A DNA stretch of 64,000 nucleotides from JAEUHO01 sp046350655 (GCA_046350655.1 JAXMAB010000007.1:124001-188000); one strand, 5' to 3'. Numbered from the stretch's first letter, positions 1-8,980 are shown. Made by a program: numbers and translations. Notes: generated by a model not told the origin, from the sequence alone.

Positions 1-1242
1 GTGCTCCGCGACCGCGCGCCAGCGCGGTTCGCACCCGTCGGGGAGCTTCTCGAGCTCGGCCTCGTGCTCGGCGCGGATCCGCTCCAGCGCCTCGAGCGCC
101 TTGCCGGCGCGCGCCGCGCCCGCGGCGAACGCGAGGCCCGACATCGGGGCCATCGCCGGCGCCGAGGTCGCGCGCGCGAGGCGCCAGGCCCCGCCGGCGT
201 TCTCGATCGACGGCCGGCTGCGGACGAGGCCCGCGTCGGCGGCCTTGCGCCACGTCGCGAGCACGAGGCGGTACGCCGGGTCGCGGCCCGCGGCGGCCAC
301 GACGTCGTCGCGCGCGGCGGCGGACGGCGCGAGGGGCTTCAATCGCGCGGGCAGGAACGCCTCGCCCGCGGGCGCGTGGTCGCCGGTCCCGGTGCAGAAG
401 CGGCACACGCCGTACGCCGAGCACTTGTGGCCGCCGCCGGGCCCGGCGTGCAGGAACACGCGGCCCTCCGTCGCGGCGGCGAGCCGCGTGAGGCCGTACG
501 GCGCGTACCCGCTCGACGACTCCTCGTGCGACTGCCCGCGCTGGAACACCCAGCCCCAGGGGACCTCGGCGAACGCGGCGTCGCCGCCCGTGAGCGTCGT
601 CCCCTTCGGCGCGCCCGTCCTCGGGTGCGAGAGCCAGTACGAGTCGGAAAGGAAGGCCTCGCCCGCGAGCACGAAGCACCGCACGTGGCCCCGCTCGAGG
701 GTCTTGACCGTGCCCTCGAGGTCGTCCTCGGCGTCGCCGTTCTCGAGCGTGACGAGCAGCAGCTCGCGCGCGCCCGCGCGCCCGGCCATGGCCTGCACGG
801 CCGTCCGCACGTCGGCGTAGACGTTGCGCGTCTCGTTGCGCGCCAGCTTCAGCGCGTCGCGCACCGCGGCCGACACGGCGGCGTGGTCGGCGGTCGCCGG
901 GAGCACCACGGGGTCCTTGGCCCCCGCGCGCACGACGAGCAGCTCGGTGGCGGCGAGCGCCTTCGCCTGCCGCGCGAGCGCGGCGTCGAGGCGCTCGGCG
1001 AACCCCGCGGAAGCGAGCGTGGCCGACGGGTCGACGACGAGCGCGAGCGTGCGCGGGCCGGAGGGGACGCGGGGGGTCGCGTCGAGCACGAGGTCGAGCG
1101 CGCGCTCGATGCGCCGCCCGGACTCCGTGGCGTCGGCGGCGCTCGTCGCGGTGTCGCCGCCCGCGCGGGCGCCCCGCACGCCGAGGCCGACGCCGGCGAG
1201 GGCGGCCACGAGCACGGCGGCGGCGAGCGGGGAACGACGCAT
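1..1242 (-). CDS. Exported vWA-like protein, 3' end outside window
   Basis: The reading frame is open from an ATG at 1242 down to base 1, so the C-terminus lies outside the window. The first 25 residues (MRRSPLAAAVLVA...) look like a signal peptide. A stretch near residue 60 (LALVVDPSAT) and a later ELLLVTLENGDAEDD segment resemble the first and middle strands of a von Willebrand A fold. The metal site is DPSAT rather than DxSxS, so metal binding is doubtful. A later cysteine cluster, CSAYGVCRFC, could hold a metal. No enzyme is recognised. Function is unknown; an exported protein with a degenerate vWA domain is inferred. Confidence 0.6.
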   Translation of the reverse strand, partial: MRRSPLAAAVLVAALAGVGLGVRGARAGGDTATSAADATESGRRIERALDLVLDATPRVPSGPRTLALVVDPSATLASAGFAERLDAALARQAKALAATELLVVRAGAKDPVVLPATADHAAVSAAVRDALKLARNETRNVYADVRTAVQAMAGRAGARELLLVTLENGDAEDDLEGTVKTLERGHVRCFVLAGEAFLSDSYWLSHPRTGAPKGTTLTGGDAAFAEVPWGWVFQRGQSHEESSSGYAPYGLTRLAAATEGRVFLHAGPGGGHKCSAYGVCRFCTGTGDHAPAGEAFLPARLKPLAPSAAARDDVVAAAGRDPAYRLVLATWRKAADAGLVRSRPSIENAGGAWRLARATSAPAMAPMSGLAFAAGAARAGKALEALERIRAEHEAELEKLPDGCEPRWRAVAEH

Positions 1243-1271
1243 CCGGGCGCGAAGAGACCCCGGACGGCCAC

Positions 1272-1287
1272 CGGGCCTCGCGGTCCC
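1272..1287 (-). repeat. Dispersed 16-mer, exact copy
   Basis: This is an exact copy of GGGACCGCGAGGCCCG on the minus strand. It lies in the 176-base gap between two minus-strand genes. The same gap also holds a short CCCGACCCCGGTT-like tandem repeat at about 1312-1363. Confidence 0.8.
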
Positions 1288-1418
1288 GCGCCCCCGACCG
1301 CTCCCGACGCCGGTCCCGAACCCCGATTCGCGACCCCGGTTCCCGACCCCGGTTCCCGACCCCAGCGCCCCCCCGACGACGGCGGCGGCCGGGGCCCGCG
1401 GCCGTGCGGTCCCCGCCG

Positions 1419-2048
1419 TCAGTCGAACGCGCAGAGCCCTTCGAAGCCGGGGAACGGGCAGCCGTACGGCTTCGTCTCGGCCGGGACCGGGTCGCGGCCC
1501 TGCAGGATCGCGTCGAGCGCGGGGCCGAGGTACTCCTGCTTCGGCTTGATGAAGTCGTCGTCGAACGAGCCGCGGTAGCGGATGCGGCGCTCGGGGTCGA
1601 GGACGACGAGCTCCGTCGCGGTGCGCGCGCCGGCGCGCTTGATGACGTCCTGCTTCGGGTCGAGCAGCATCCGGTACTCGGTCGCGCGGATGCGGCCCAT
1701 CTTCTCGAACACCTGGTCGCGCGTGTCGTCGGGGTGGCTGTCCACCGCGATGAACTCGACGCCGAGCGGCGCGTACTTGTCGATCGTCTTCCGGAGGCGC
1801 GACTCGAGCGCGTCCACGCAGGGGCACTCGACGCTCCAGAAGTAGAGGACGGTGGCCTTCTTGCCGGCCGACAGCTCGGTGAGCGAGCGGTCGCGGTGGC
1901 CGATGTCCTTCAGCGTGAAGTCGGCGAGCTGCGCGCCGATCCGCGGGACCGGCGAGGCCTCGGCGCGGGGCTCGAGCTGGGTGTAGACGGCGTAGCCGGC
2001 GCCCAGGAGGAGGACGGCGAAGATGACGATGTCGGGGCGGAGCCGCAT
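1419..2048 (-). CDS. Membrane-anchored thioredoxin/AhpC-like protein
   Basis: This 209-residue protein has one N-terminal membrane segment (about residues 7-22) followed by a thioredoxin-like fold of the redoxin/TlpA type. The usual CxxC is replaced by C75-P-C77 in WSVECPCVDAL. A second cysteine pair near the C-terminus (GCPFPGFEGLC) could form a resolving disulfide. It probably faces outward and acts in thiol redox or peroxide reduction, but the CxC site makes the reaction uncertain. The ATG at 2048 is supported by TACATT six bases upstream, a leaderless-type promoter. Confidence 0.75.
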   Translation of the reverse strand: MRLRPDIVIFAVLLLGAGYAVYTQLEPRAEASPVPRIGAQLADFTLKDIGHRDRSLTELSAGKKATVLYFWSVECPCVDALESRLRKTIDKYAPLGVEFIAVDSHPDDTRDQVFEKMGRIRATEYRMLLDPKQDVIKRAGARTATELVVLDPERRIRYRGSFDDDFIKPKQEYLGPALDAILQGRDPVPAETKPYGCPFPGFEGLCAFD

Positions 2049-2054
2049 GGGCGG

Positions 2055-2060
2055 AATGTA
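2055..2060 (-). promoter_or_regulatory. TAnnnT -10 motif, leaderless type
   Basis: TACATT on the minus strand ends six bases before the ATG of the thioredoxin-like gene. Transcription would start at or next to the start codon. Confidence 0.5.
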
Positions 2061-2126
2061 CCCGGGGCGAGGGGGGGGGCCGACGGGGGGGCGGGCGTTC
2101 CGGGAGGCGCCCCGGGAGGGCGCGAG

Positions 2127-2132
2127 TACGAT
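2127..2132 (+). promoter_or_regulatory. TAnnnT -10 motif, leaderless type
   Basis: TACGAT ends seven bases before the ATG of the PolX gene. It pairs back to back with the divergent motif at 2055-2060. Confidence 0.5.
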
Positions 2133-2139
2133 CCCGCCG

Positions 2140-3912
2140 ATGGTCCCGACGCCGCCCGACAACGAGACGCTCGCGGCCCTCTTCGCGGAGGCGTCCGAGC
2201 TCCTCGAGCTGACCGGGGACAACCCCCACCGGGTGCGGTCGTACGCGTCCGTGGCGCGGATCCTCGAGGGGCTCCCGCGCCCCGCGGCGGCGATGCTCGC
2301 CGACGGCACGCTGACCGACGTCAAGGGCATCGGCGAGGGCACGGCGGCCCGCGTGCGGGAGATCGTCGAGACGGGGCGGCTCGGGCTGCTCGAGGAGCTC
2401 CGCGCGGCGGTGCCGCCCGGGCTCGGCGAGGTGCTCGAGGTCGAGGGCCTCGGCCCGAAGCGCGTCCGCGAGATCTGGCAGCAGCTCGGCGTGACGAGCC
2501 TCGCGGAGCTCGAGTACGCGTGCCTCGAGAACCGCCTGCGCGACCTCAAGGGCTTCGGCGAGAAGACGCAGGCGAACGTGCTGAAGGGGATCGGCTTCCT
2601 GAAGCGCGCGCGCGGCCGGCGCCTCGTCTCGCAGGCGCGCGCCGCCGCCGAGCGCTGCCTCGGCCGGCTGCAGCGCGAGCCCGCCGCCCTGCGCCTCGCC
2701 GTCGCCGGCGCGGTGCGGCGCATGGTGGCGACGGTCGAAGGGGTCGACCTCGTCGCGACCGCGCACGACCCCGCGGCGCTCCTCGCGACGTTCGTCGGGA
2801 TGACGTTCGTCGCGAAGGTCGTCGCGCAGGGGCCGGGCTCGGCGTCGGTGGTGCTCGAGGACGGCACGCCGGTGGCGCTGACGGTCGTGCCGGAGGAGGC
2901 GTTCTTCGCCGCGCTCTTCGTGCGCACGGGCTCGCCGGCCCACGTCGCGCGCGTGGCCGAGGCCGTGGCCGCGCACGGCCGCACGCTCACCGAGCGCGGC
3001 CTGCTCGAGGGCCCCTACGTCGTGCGCCTCGAGGACGAGGACGACGTCTACGCCGCCGCCGGGCTCCCGCCGGTCCCGCCCGAGCTGCGCGACGAGGCCG
3101 ACCCCGCCCCGCCGCCCGCCGACCTCCTCGTCGCGCGCGACGTGCGCGGCGTGCTGCACGCCCACACGACGTGGAGCGACGGCGCGTTCTCGGTCCGCGA
3201 GATGGCGGAGCGCGCGGCCCAGCTCGGGTTCGCGTGGTTCGCCGTCTGCGACCACTCGATGGCCGCGTCGTACGCGCACGGCCTCGACCCGGCCCGCGTC
3301 CGCGCGCAGTGGGAGGAGATCGACGCGCTGAACGCGTCCGGCGAGGTCGCGATCCCGGTGCTCAAGGGCATCGAGACCGACATCCTCCCCGACGGCGACC
3401 TCGACCTCCCCGCCGACCTCCTCGCGGGCTTCGACGTCGTCGTCGGCAGCGTCCACTCCGCCATGAAGCAGGCCCCCGCCGTCATGACGGAACGCCTCCT
3501 GCGCGCCGTGCGCCACCCCATGATCCACGTGCTCGGCCACCCGACGGGCCGCCTCCTCCTCGGCCGCGAGGGCTACGCCTTCGACCTCGAGCGCGTGCTC
3601 GACGCCTGCGCCGAGGCGGGCACCGCCGTCGAGTGCAACGCCAACCCCCACCGCCTCGACCTCGACGAGCCCGGCCTCGTCGCCGCCGCCGCGCGCGGCG
3701 TGAAGGTCGCGATCGACCCCGACGCGCACGACGTCCGCGGCCTCGAGGACGTCGTCTACGGCGTCGGCACCGCGCGCCGCGCGCGCCTGCGCCGCGGCGA
3801 CGTGCTCACCGCGCTCGACGTCGATGCGTTCCGTGCCTGGTGCGCCCGCCGCCGCGGCCTGCCGCCCCCCGCCCCGTGGCCGACCCGGCCCGCGACCGAG
3901 GACGGCGCATGA
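2140..3912 (+). CDS. polX: PolX-family protein with intact PHP domain and dead polymerase site
   Basis: The 590-residue product has the full bacterial PolX order: helix-hairpin-helix segments (residues 1-160), family X polymerase core (about 165-300) and a C-terminal PHP domain (about 333-575). The PHP metal ligands are present: HAH at 340-342, SDG at 346-348, DHS at 371-373, GIETD, GSVHS, GHPTGR and DPDAHD. The polymerase site is not intact. The usual GS..RR reads GAVRR (190-194), the DLD pair reads GVDL (201-204), and the strand that normally carries the third aspartate reads VALTV (245-249). It is probably a 3'-5' exonuclease or phosphoesterase in base excision repair that has lost DNA synthesis. 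It overlaps the downstream endonuclease III gene by ATGA. Confidence 0.88.
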   Translation: MVPTPPDNETLAALFAEASELLELTGDNPHRVRSYASVARILEGLPRPAAAMLADGTLTDVKGIGEGTAARVREIVETGRLGLLEELRAAVPPGLGEVLEVEGLGPKRVREIWQQLGVTSLAELEYACLENRLRDLKGFGEKTQANVLKGIGFLKRARGRRLVSQARAAAERCLGRLQREPAALRLAVAGAVRRMVATVEGVDLVATAHDPAALLATFVGMTFVAKVVAQGPGSASVVLEDGTPVALTVVPEEAFFAALFVRTGSPAHVARVAEAVAAHGRTLTERGLLEGPYVVRLEDEDDVYAAAGLPPVPPELRDEADPAPPPADLLVARDVRGVLHAHTTWSDGAFSVREMAERAAQLGFAWFAVCDHSMAASYAHGLDPARVRAQWEEIDALNASGEVAIPVLKGIETDILPDGDLDLPADLLAGFDVVVGSVHSAMKQAPAVMTERLLRAVRHPMIHVLGHPTGRLLLGREGYAFDLERVLDACAEAGTAVECNANPHRLDLDEPGLVAAAARGVKVAIDPDAHDVRGLEDVVYGVGTARRARLRRGDVLTALDVDAFRAWCARRRGLPPPAPWPTRPATEDGA

Positions 3913-4688
3913 CCGCCGCGACGCCGCCCCCCGACCCGTCCCGGGACGCGGTCCCGTCGAAGGACCGCGAGGCCCGGCCCGACGCGCTCCCGCGCCCGAC
4001 GGCGGCGCGCCCGCGCCGGAAGGCGACGCGCCGCGCGCCGCGCCGCCGGCCCGACGCGAAGGCGCTCGGCAACGCCACGCGGACGTGGGACGCGCTCCGC
4101 GCCGCCTACCCCGACGCGCGCTGCGCGCTCGACCACGCCACGCCGTTCCAGCTGCTCGCGGCCACCGTGCTCTCGGCGCAGTGCACGGACGCGCGCGTCA
4201 ACAAGGTCACGCCGGCCCTGTTCGCGGCGCTCCCGACGCCCGCGGCCATGGCCGCCGCGCCGATCGAGACGATCGAGGCCCTCGTGCGCACCACGGGCTT
4301 CTTCCGCAACAAGGCGAAGAACCTGAAGGCCGCCGCGCAGCGCATCACCGACGTGTTCCACGGCGAGGTGCCGTCGGGCATGGACGACCTCCTCACGCTG
4401 CCCGGCGTCGCCCGCAAGACGGCCAACGTCGTGCGCGGGACCGCGTTCGGGCAGGCCGACGGCGTCGTCGTGGACACCCACGTCTTCCGCCTCGCGCACC
4501 GCCTCGGCTGGTCCAAGGGCAAGACCCCCGTCCACGTCGAGCGCGACCTCATGGCGCTCTTCCCCCGCGAGGCCTGGATCGACCTCTCCCACGTCCTGAT
4601 CCACCACGGTCGGAGGATCTGTGCGGCGCGGAAGCCGAGGTGTGGAGAATGCCCGGTGCGCACCTCCTGTCCCTCCGCCCTCGCCTGA
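3909..4688 (+). CDS. nth: Endonuclease III, DNA glycosylase/AP lyase
   Basis: This 259-residue HhH-GPD glycosylase removes oxidised pyrimidines and cleaves the abasic site. The hairpin LPGVARKTANVV carries the catalytic Lys170, and VDTHVFR carries Asp189. The C-terminal [4Fe-4S] loop is complete: C238-x6-C245-x2-C248-x5-C254. The first 55 residues are an Arg/Ala/Pro-rich extension absent from E. coli Nth, and they include a near-exact copy of the dispersed 16-mer (encoding DREARP). The ATG at 3909 overlaps the PolX stop codon, so the two repair genes are co-transcribed. Confidence 0.95.
   Translation: MTAATPPPDPSRDAVPSKDREARPDALPRPTAARPRRKATRRAPRRRPDAKALGNATRTWDALRAAYPDARCALDHATPFQLLAATVLSAQCTDARVNKVTPALFAALPTPAAMAAAPIETIEALVRTTGFFRNKAKNLKAAAQRITDVFHGEVPSGMDDLLTLPGVARKTANVVRGTAFGQADGVVVDTHVFRLAHRLGWSKGKTPVHVERDLMALFPREAWIDLSHVLIHHGRRICAARKPRCGECPVRTSCPSALA
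3962..3977 (+). repeat. Dispersed 16-mer inside nth
   Basis: AGGACCGCGAGGCCCG differs from the consensus only at its first base. It is read as K-D-R-E-A-R-P inside the non-conserved N-terminal extension of endonuclease III. Confidence 0.65.
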
Positions 4689-4708
4689 CCCGCCCCCCGC
4701 CCCTGCCC

Positions 4709-5785
4709 ATGCCCCACACGTTCGTCGTCCCCACCCGTCTCGCGCCGTCGTACGCGGCGGTCGCCGCCGAGGTCGGGGCCGAGGGCCTCGTCGTCGCCGA
4801 GGGCGCGCCCGAGGCCGACTGGCCCGTCGGCCTGCGCCACGTCCACGAGGACGGCACGTCGGCCCGCGGCATCGAGGTCGAGCGCACCGCGGACGCGATG
4901 GTCGTGCGGATCCCGACCTCCGCGGCCCCCATGGACTGGGACCTCGGCCTGCGGTTCGTGCGCGCGTTCGCGGGCCTCCTCGACGCGCCGATCCGCCGCC
5001 CGGAGCGCGAGGCCCCGTACGACCCGATCGAACTGGTGGCCCGCTACAACGGCAAGGCCCTCGTCGCCCTGCTCGCCGCCGAGTTCGACGCGACCGCCGC
5101 CGCCGCGGAGGCCGAGCCCGTCACCCTCGAGGGCGCGGTGCGGCCCGTCGTGCTCGGGCCCGCGGCCCTCGAGCGCCTCAAGGCCGACGGTCCGCCCGAG
5201 GAGCGCGGCCTGCGCCTCGCGACGTTCGTCGGCCGCGTGCAGTGGATCGAGCACGAGGACTGCGCCGTCGCGAACGTCCTCGAGTTCGTGAGCCCCGACG
5301 GCCGCCCGTTCACCGCGGCCACCATCGTCCCGGGCCGCCGCCTCTTCCTGCCCGCGAGCCCCCACGTGATGCTCGCCGAGCCCGGCAGCGCCGAGCCGCC
5401 CCTCGTCGTGCCGCGCGCGAGCCTCGCCGCGTGGATCGGCGAGGGCCTCGTCGAGTGGGTGGACGAGGTGCAGCCGATCGTCCTGCTCCACCGCGGCTCC
5501 GCCTGGGACGACGCGTGGGACCGCGCGACGGCGCACGTGATCGTGCGCGTGCAGCGCACCGTCGGCGACGTCGAACCCGCGGCGCCGCACGACGACGACG
5601 ACGACTTCGAGCTCGAGGAGCTCGACCTCGACGACACGCCGAAGCCGAAGCCGTCGGCGACGGCGGCCCCCGCGCCCGCACGCGAGGCCCGGCCGCCGTC
5701 CGACGACGACGAGCCCACGCACGAGGGCCCGCGCCCGCCGCTGCCGCCCCCGCCGCGCAAGAAGCCCTGGTGGCGCTTCTGGTGA
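4709..5785 (+). CDS. Protein of unknown function with acidic C-terminal tail
   Basis: This 358-residue protein has no recognised domain. It has no signal peptide or membrane segment and looks cytoplasmic, with a mixed alpha/beta N-terminal 290 residues. A low-complexity tail follows: a DDDDDFELEELDLDD acidic run, a Pro/Ala stretch, then the basic-aromatic end RKKPWWRFW. The ATG at 4709 follows the nth stop by 20 bases, so it probably belongs to the polX-nth operon. Its last codons lie in a 64-bp segment repeated at 8936-8999. Confidence 0.75.
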   Translation: MPHTFVVPTRLAPSYAAVAAEVGAEGLVVAEGAPEADWPVGLRHVHEDGTSARGIEVERTADAMVVRIPTSAAPMDWDLGLRFVRAFAGLLDAPIRRPEREAPYDPIELVARYNGKALVALLAAEFDATAAAAEAEPVTLEGAVRPVVLGPAALERLKADGPPEERGLRLATFVGRVQWIEHEDCAVANVLEFVSPDGRPFTAATIVPGRRLFLPASPHVMLAEPGSAEPPLVVPRASLAAWIGEGLVEWVDEVQPIVLLHRGSAWDDAWDRATAHVIVRVQRTVGDVEPAAPHDDDDDFELEELDLDDTPKPKPSATAAPAPAREARPPSDDDEPTHEGPRPPLPPPPRKKPWWRFW

Positions 5786-5822
5786 CGACGTCGGCCTGAG
5801 CGGTCAGGGCAGCACGAGCCGC
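5759..5822. repeat. 64-bp direct repeat, copy 1
   Basis: This segment matches 8936-8999 with three mismatches, and the last 42 bases (5781-5822) are identical to 8958-8999. It covers the 3' end of the upstream gene (KKPWWRFW), an 18-base spacer and the minus-strand tail RLVLP-stop of a repeat-protein gene. Weaker similarity continues to about 5870. Confidence 0.9.
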
Positions 5823-5866
5823 TTCATGCGGGTCACGCCGTCCACCCCCTCGAGGCGCCACGACAC
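5804..5866 (-). pseudogene. C-terminal remnant of a carboxypeptidase-regulatory-like protein
   Basis: Read on the minus strand this encodes the last 20 or so residues of a protein ending MKRLVLP. They align with the end of the 1425-residue protein at 8981-13258 (conserved G-V-x-W-R-x-E, then G-x-T-R-x-x-R-L-V-L-P). No upstream part of that gene remains here; the sequence beyond is replaced by two unrelated genes. It is read as the stump of a former paralogue. Confidence 0.7.
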
Positions 5867-6037
5867 GCCCCGCCGCCGCCGCGGGCAGCCCGCACCCGTG
5901 CCCTCGCGCGGACCTGCGACCTCGCCCCCGCGGTCCCCCTTTCCCCTCTCCCTCGGGCGCTGTACCGTGAGCGCGGTCGTGGCGCGGGCCGCGAGCGACG
6001 CACGACGTCGTGCGGCCCGGCTCGGAGGGAGGCAACG

Positions 6038-7264
6038 ATGCGATGGCGGCTCGTCGGTGCGGTCGTGTTCACGGCGCTCGCCGCCGCGCTCCGCTCCACC
6101 GCCGCGGGGCCGCCGTCGCCGCTGACCGACGCCGATCGGAAGCTGTTCGCGTGGTTCGACGGGATCGGGCTCCCCTCGTGCGCGGGGAAGCCCTACGTGC
6201 GCGTCGAGTGGACGCGCGACGGCGCGTCGGCGACCGTGCCGGACGCGGACGACGTCTGGACGGTGGACGGGTTCCTCGTCTCGGAGTCCCCGGAGCGGCT
6301 CACCGTCCTCGACGGCGACTTGTGGCCGCGCCGGATCGACCGTTCGCCCACCGACGGCTGGAAGGGCGGCGTACGCACGCTCGACCTGCGCCGCGTCGTC
6401 GCGGCCGCCCTCGGCCGCCTGCGCGCGCTGCGCAGCGACCCCGGCGCCGTCGAGGGGATGGACGAGCTCTACCCGGGCGTCCGCCTCCGGTTTGGCGACG
6501 AAGCCCAGTCCATGGCCCTCGCCCGACACGCGGCGGAGCACGGCCTCGACCGCGAGGCCCGCGCGCTGCTCGAGGCCGCCCGCGCGCTGCCGCCCCTTCC
6601 GGACGCCGGCGCGTCGTCGTTCGAGCAGGTCGTCGCGCGACAGCTCGACGAAGGGGTGATCTGGCGCGTCCACATCGACGCCACGGAGCTCCCCCGTGCG
6701 CAGCTCCTCGCCCGGCTGCGCGGGTGGCGAGCCTCGTTCCCGGCGAGCCCGCACGTCGCGCGCGCCGACACGCTGCTCGACGTGCTCCCGGCGATGGTCG
6801 AAGAGGACACCGCGCACCCGGCCGTCGCGGACGCCGAACTCGCGCGCCTGCCCACGGCCGAGCGCACGCGCGAGCTCGTCCGTCGCCTGCGAGACCAACC
6901 GGGCGACGTCGCCATGGGGCGCGACGGTCGCGTCACGCTCGATCTCGGGCCCGCCTCGTCGCCCGCGGGCCAGCTCCGCGCCCTCCGCCTCGACGCCGCG
7001 CCCGCGCTGGTCGACGCCGTCGCCGACGCGCGGCTCACGCGGGCGGTGCTGTTCGTCCGCGACCTCTCGTTCCGGCGCGTCGTCGTCGCGCGGGTCGGCG
7101 ACGTGGCGCGCGTGCTCCTCGAGGCTCTGGCGAAAAAGCCGTTCTGGGACCCGCCGGAGGACCAGCCGTCGATGTTCCAGCACGGCGCGCAACAGGAGGT
7201 GGCCGAACGATGCCGCACCTGGCTCGCAACGGCCGTCCCCACTCCGTCGGGAGCCCCCAAGTGA
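6038..7264 (+). CDS. Exported protein of unknown function
   Basis: The 408-residue product starts with a signal-peptide-like segment (MRWRLVGAVVFTALAAALRSTAAG). The mature part has no family I recognise. It has a charged N-terminal region with WTVDGFLVSESPERLTVLDGD and a long helical, leucine- and arginine-rich part that may hold TPR-like helices. The ATG follows a GGAGGGAGG ribosome site, and a possible -10 (TACCGT) lies at 5963-5968. The downstream hydrolase overlaps by GTGA, so the pair form one unit. Both sit between the two copies of the 64-bp repeat. Confidence 0.7.
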   Translation: MRWRLVGAVVFTALAAALRSTAAGPPSPLTDADRKLFAWFDGIGLPSCAGKPYVRVEWTRDGASATVPDADDVWTVDGFLVSESPERLTVLDGDLWPRRIDRSPTDGWKGGVRTLDLRRVVAAALGRLRALRSDPGAVEGMDELYPGVRLRFGDEAQSMALARHAAEHGLDREARALLEAARALPPLPDAGASSFEQVVARQLDEGVIWRVHIDATELPRAQLLARLRGWRASFPASPHVARADTLLDVLPAMVEEDTAHPAVADAELARLPTAERTRELVRRLRDQPGDVAMGRDGRVTLDLGPASSPAGQLRALRLDAAPALVDAVADARLTRAVLFVRDLSFRRVVVARVGDVARVLLEALAKKPFWDPPEDQPSMFQHGAQQEVAERCRTWLATAVPTPSGAPK

Positions 7265-8646
7265 CGCCGCCGGACCGTCCGCTCGACCGCCGCCCGAGCG
7301 CTCGCGGCCGCGGGCCGCGCGTCGCCGTTCGGCGGTGGCGGGCGTCGATCGCGATCGCGTTCGCAGCGACCGCGACGCCCCTCGCCGCCGGGCCGGCGGC
7401 CCCCGCGCCCCGCGAAGTCGTCGTCACGACGGCGGACGGGCTGGCGCTGCGCGCGGCGTTCCATCCCGCTCCGATGGCAGGCGGTGCCGGCGTGGTGCTG
7501 GTCCACGGGTACCGGGGCACGCGAACGGCATGGGACGCGACGCGCCTCCCGCTGCGCGATCGCGGCGTCCACGTGCTCGCGCTCGACCTCCGGGGGCATG
7601 GCCGCAACGCGAAGCCCGGCAAGGTCGATCTCGGCCCGCGGGTCGACGCCCGGGACCCCACCCTCTTCGCCGCGATGCACGCGGACGTGATCGCTGCCGT
7701 CCGATGGCTCGTCCGCGAGGGCGGGTGCGACGCGCGGCGCGTCGCGGTCGTCGGCGCGAGCGTCGGCGGCTCGGTCGCGGTGGACGCGGCCGCGCGCTAT
7801 CCGAACGAGGTCGCCGCGATCGCGTGGCTCTCGCCGGGCGCGAAGTACCTCGGTCTCGACGCGGTCGGCTCGCTGAGCAAGGTGCCGGTCTCGGTCCCGA
7901 TGCTGCTGCTCGCGCATCGGGGCGAGCTCGAGGTCATGCGGCCGGTCGTCGACGCGAGGCCCGGCGCCCGCTCGGTCGTCTACGACGAGCCGGCGCCGTC
8001 CGCGGCGGGCGCGGAGCGCGGGTGGGCGCACGGCGTACGGATGCTCGCGCACCTGCCCCTCGTGCCGCAGACGCTGGCGAGCTTCGTCGCGGCGGCGACC
8101 GGATCGAAGACCGACGACGTCGTGCTCGACGGGGTCGTGACGACGGTGGGCCCGAACGCCGACCCGTGGGACCGCGCGGCCGAGGTCGGCGTGGGCGCGG
8201 GCGACGGGACCCTGCGCGCGTACCGCGTCGGACGGCGGGTCGTCTTCGGGGGGACGGCGGGGCCCGGCGTCGGCGGGATCCGTTTCGAGGTGGCGACGGG
8301 ACGGCCGGCGCCCGGCGATGAGGACAGTCCGTTCGTCGGGCCACCGCAGGTCGTGGGCTACGACGTCGCTCGGCAGGAGGTCGCGTGGTCGTGGGGCGGG
8401 ATGGGTTCGATGCCGAACTTCCCGGGCATGGACCCGCGGAACACGTTCGGCAAGACGTTCCCCGAGCTCCGCGTCGCCCGTGGCGAGTCCGGGCTGACCT
8501 TCGAAGGCGAGTGGTTCATCCCGGCCTTCCAGGACGCGACGGCCCCGATCCGCTTGGTCGTGAGCTTCACCGACGCTCCCCCGCCGCGTCCCGAGGGCGG
8601 CGTGGAGTCCTACTCGCAATTCTCGGTCGAGGTTCCCGCGCGCTGA
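7261..8646 (+). CDS. Exported alpha/beta-hydrolase
   Basis: This product of about 461 residues has an Arg-rich start and hydrophobic segment (SIAIAFAATATPLAAG), so it is probably exported. The hydrolase core follows: an HGYRGT oxyanion turn, LDLRGHGR, the nucleophile elbow G-A-S-V-G in VVGASVGGS, and a candidate catalytic histidine in RGWAHGVRML. Esterase or acyl-hydrolase activity is likely; the substrate is unknown. About 170 residues after the hydrolase core form an unrecognised domain with Gly/Met/Pro-rich GGMGSMPNFPGMDPRN. The GTG at 7261 overlaps the preceding stop; an in-frame ATG at 7210 is the alternative start. Confidence 0.8.
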   Translation: MTPPDRPLDRRPSARGRGPRVAVRRWRASIAIAFAATATPLAAGPAAPAPREVVVTTADGLALRAAFHPAPMAGGAGVVLVHGYRGTRTAWDATRLPLRDRGVHVLALDLRGHGRNAKPGKVDLGPRVDARDPTLFAAMHADVIAAVRWLVREGGCDARRVAVVGASVGGSVAVDAAARYPNEVAAIAWLSPGAKYLGLDAVGSLSKVPVSVPMLLLAHRGELEVMRPVVDARPGARSVVYDEPAPSAAGAERGWAHGVRMLAHLPLVPQTLASFVAAATGSKTDDVVLDGVVTTVGPNADPWDRAAEVGVGAGDGTLRAYRVGRRVVFGGTAGPGVGGIRFEVATGRPAPGDEDSPFVGPPQVVGYDVARQEVAWSWGGMGSMPNFPGMDPRNTFGKTFPELRVARGESGLTFEGEWFIPAFQDATAPIRLVVSFTDAPPPRPEGGVESYSQFSVEVPAR

Positions 8647-8980
8647 CGCGCGGAGCCACGCATCGCACCGCAGCGCGCCCGAGGGCGAGCGTCCCGGGCG
8701 CGGCAGGGAGCTTCGCCGTCCAGGATTGGCGCGCAGCCTTGCGGCGGGGCACGGCAAACCGCCGCCCGGCAAGCCCCGTGGTCAGGAACTCCACTCGCGG
8801 GCGGCCGTCCGCGACCGCTCCAACCCGGCGAGTCCGCCGCCGCTCCGCCGTAACCGGCGCCCCATGCCTCCCTGCCCACCACGGCGCTCGCGCGGCGTCA
8901 CGCCGCTGCCGCCGCCGCCCGGCGCGTCCGGGCCGAAGAAGCCTTGGTGGCGGTTCCGGTGACGACGTCGGCCTGAGCGG
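8647..8980. other. Intergenic stretch with a gene-end remnant
   Basis: These 334 bases contain no credible gene. From about 8900 to 8962 the plus strand resembles the 3' end of the gene at 4709-5785, ending PKKPWWRFR-stop instead of RKKPWWRFW-stop. It forms part of the second copy of the 64-bp repeat. The upstream 250 bases show nothing recognisable. Confidence 0.6.

Noticed and set aside
1312..1363. CCCGACCCCGGTT tandem repeats as a functional array
   Set aside because: There are only about four imperfect short units. A related pattern encodes PNPDARPAPNPDA in the sigma-toroid gene, so it looks like ordinary GC-rich slippage.
1..1578. A long plus-strand open frame over the first 1.6 kb
   Set aside because: It is Arg-rich GC shadow. 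The minus-strand frame from 1242 gives a signal peptide and sensible composition.
8726..8962. A 78-codon plus-strand frame ending KKPWWRFR as a separate gene
   Set aside because: Only the last 20 or so codons resemble anything, and those belong to the duplicated end of the gene at 4709-5785. No ribosome site or coding pattern supports the rest.
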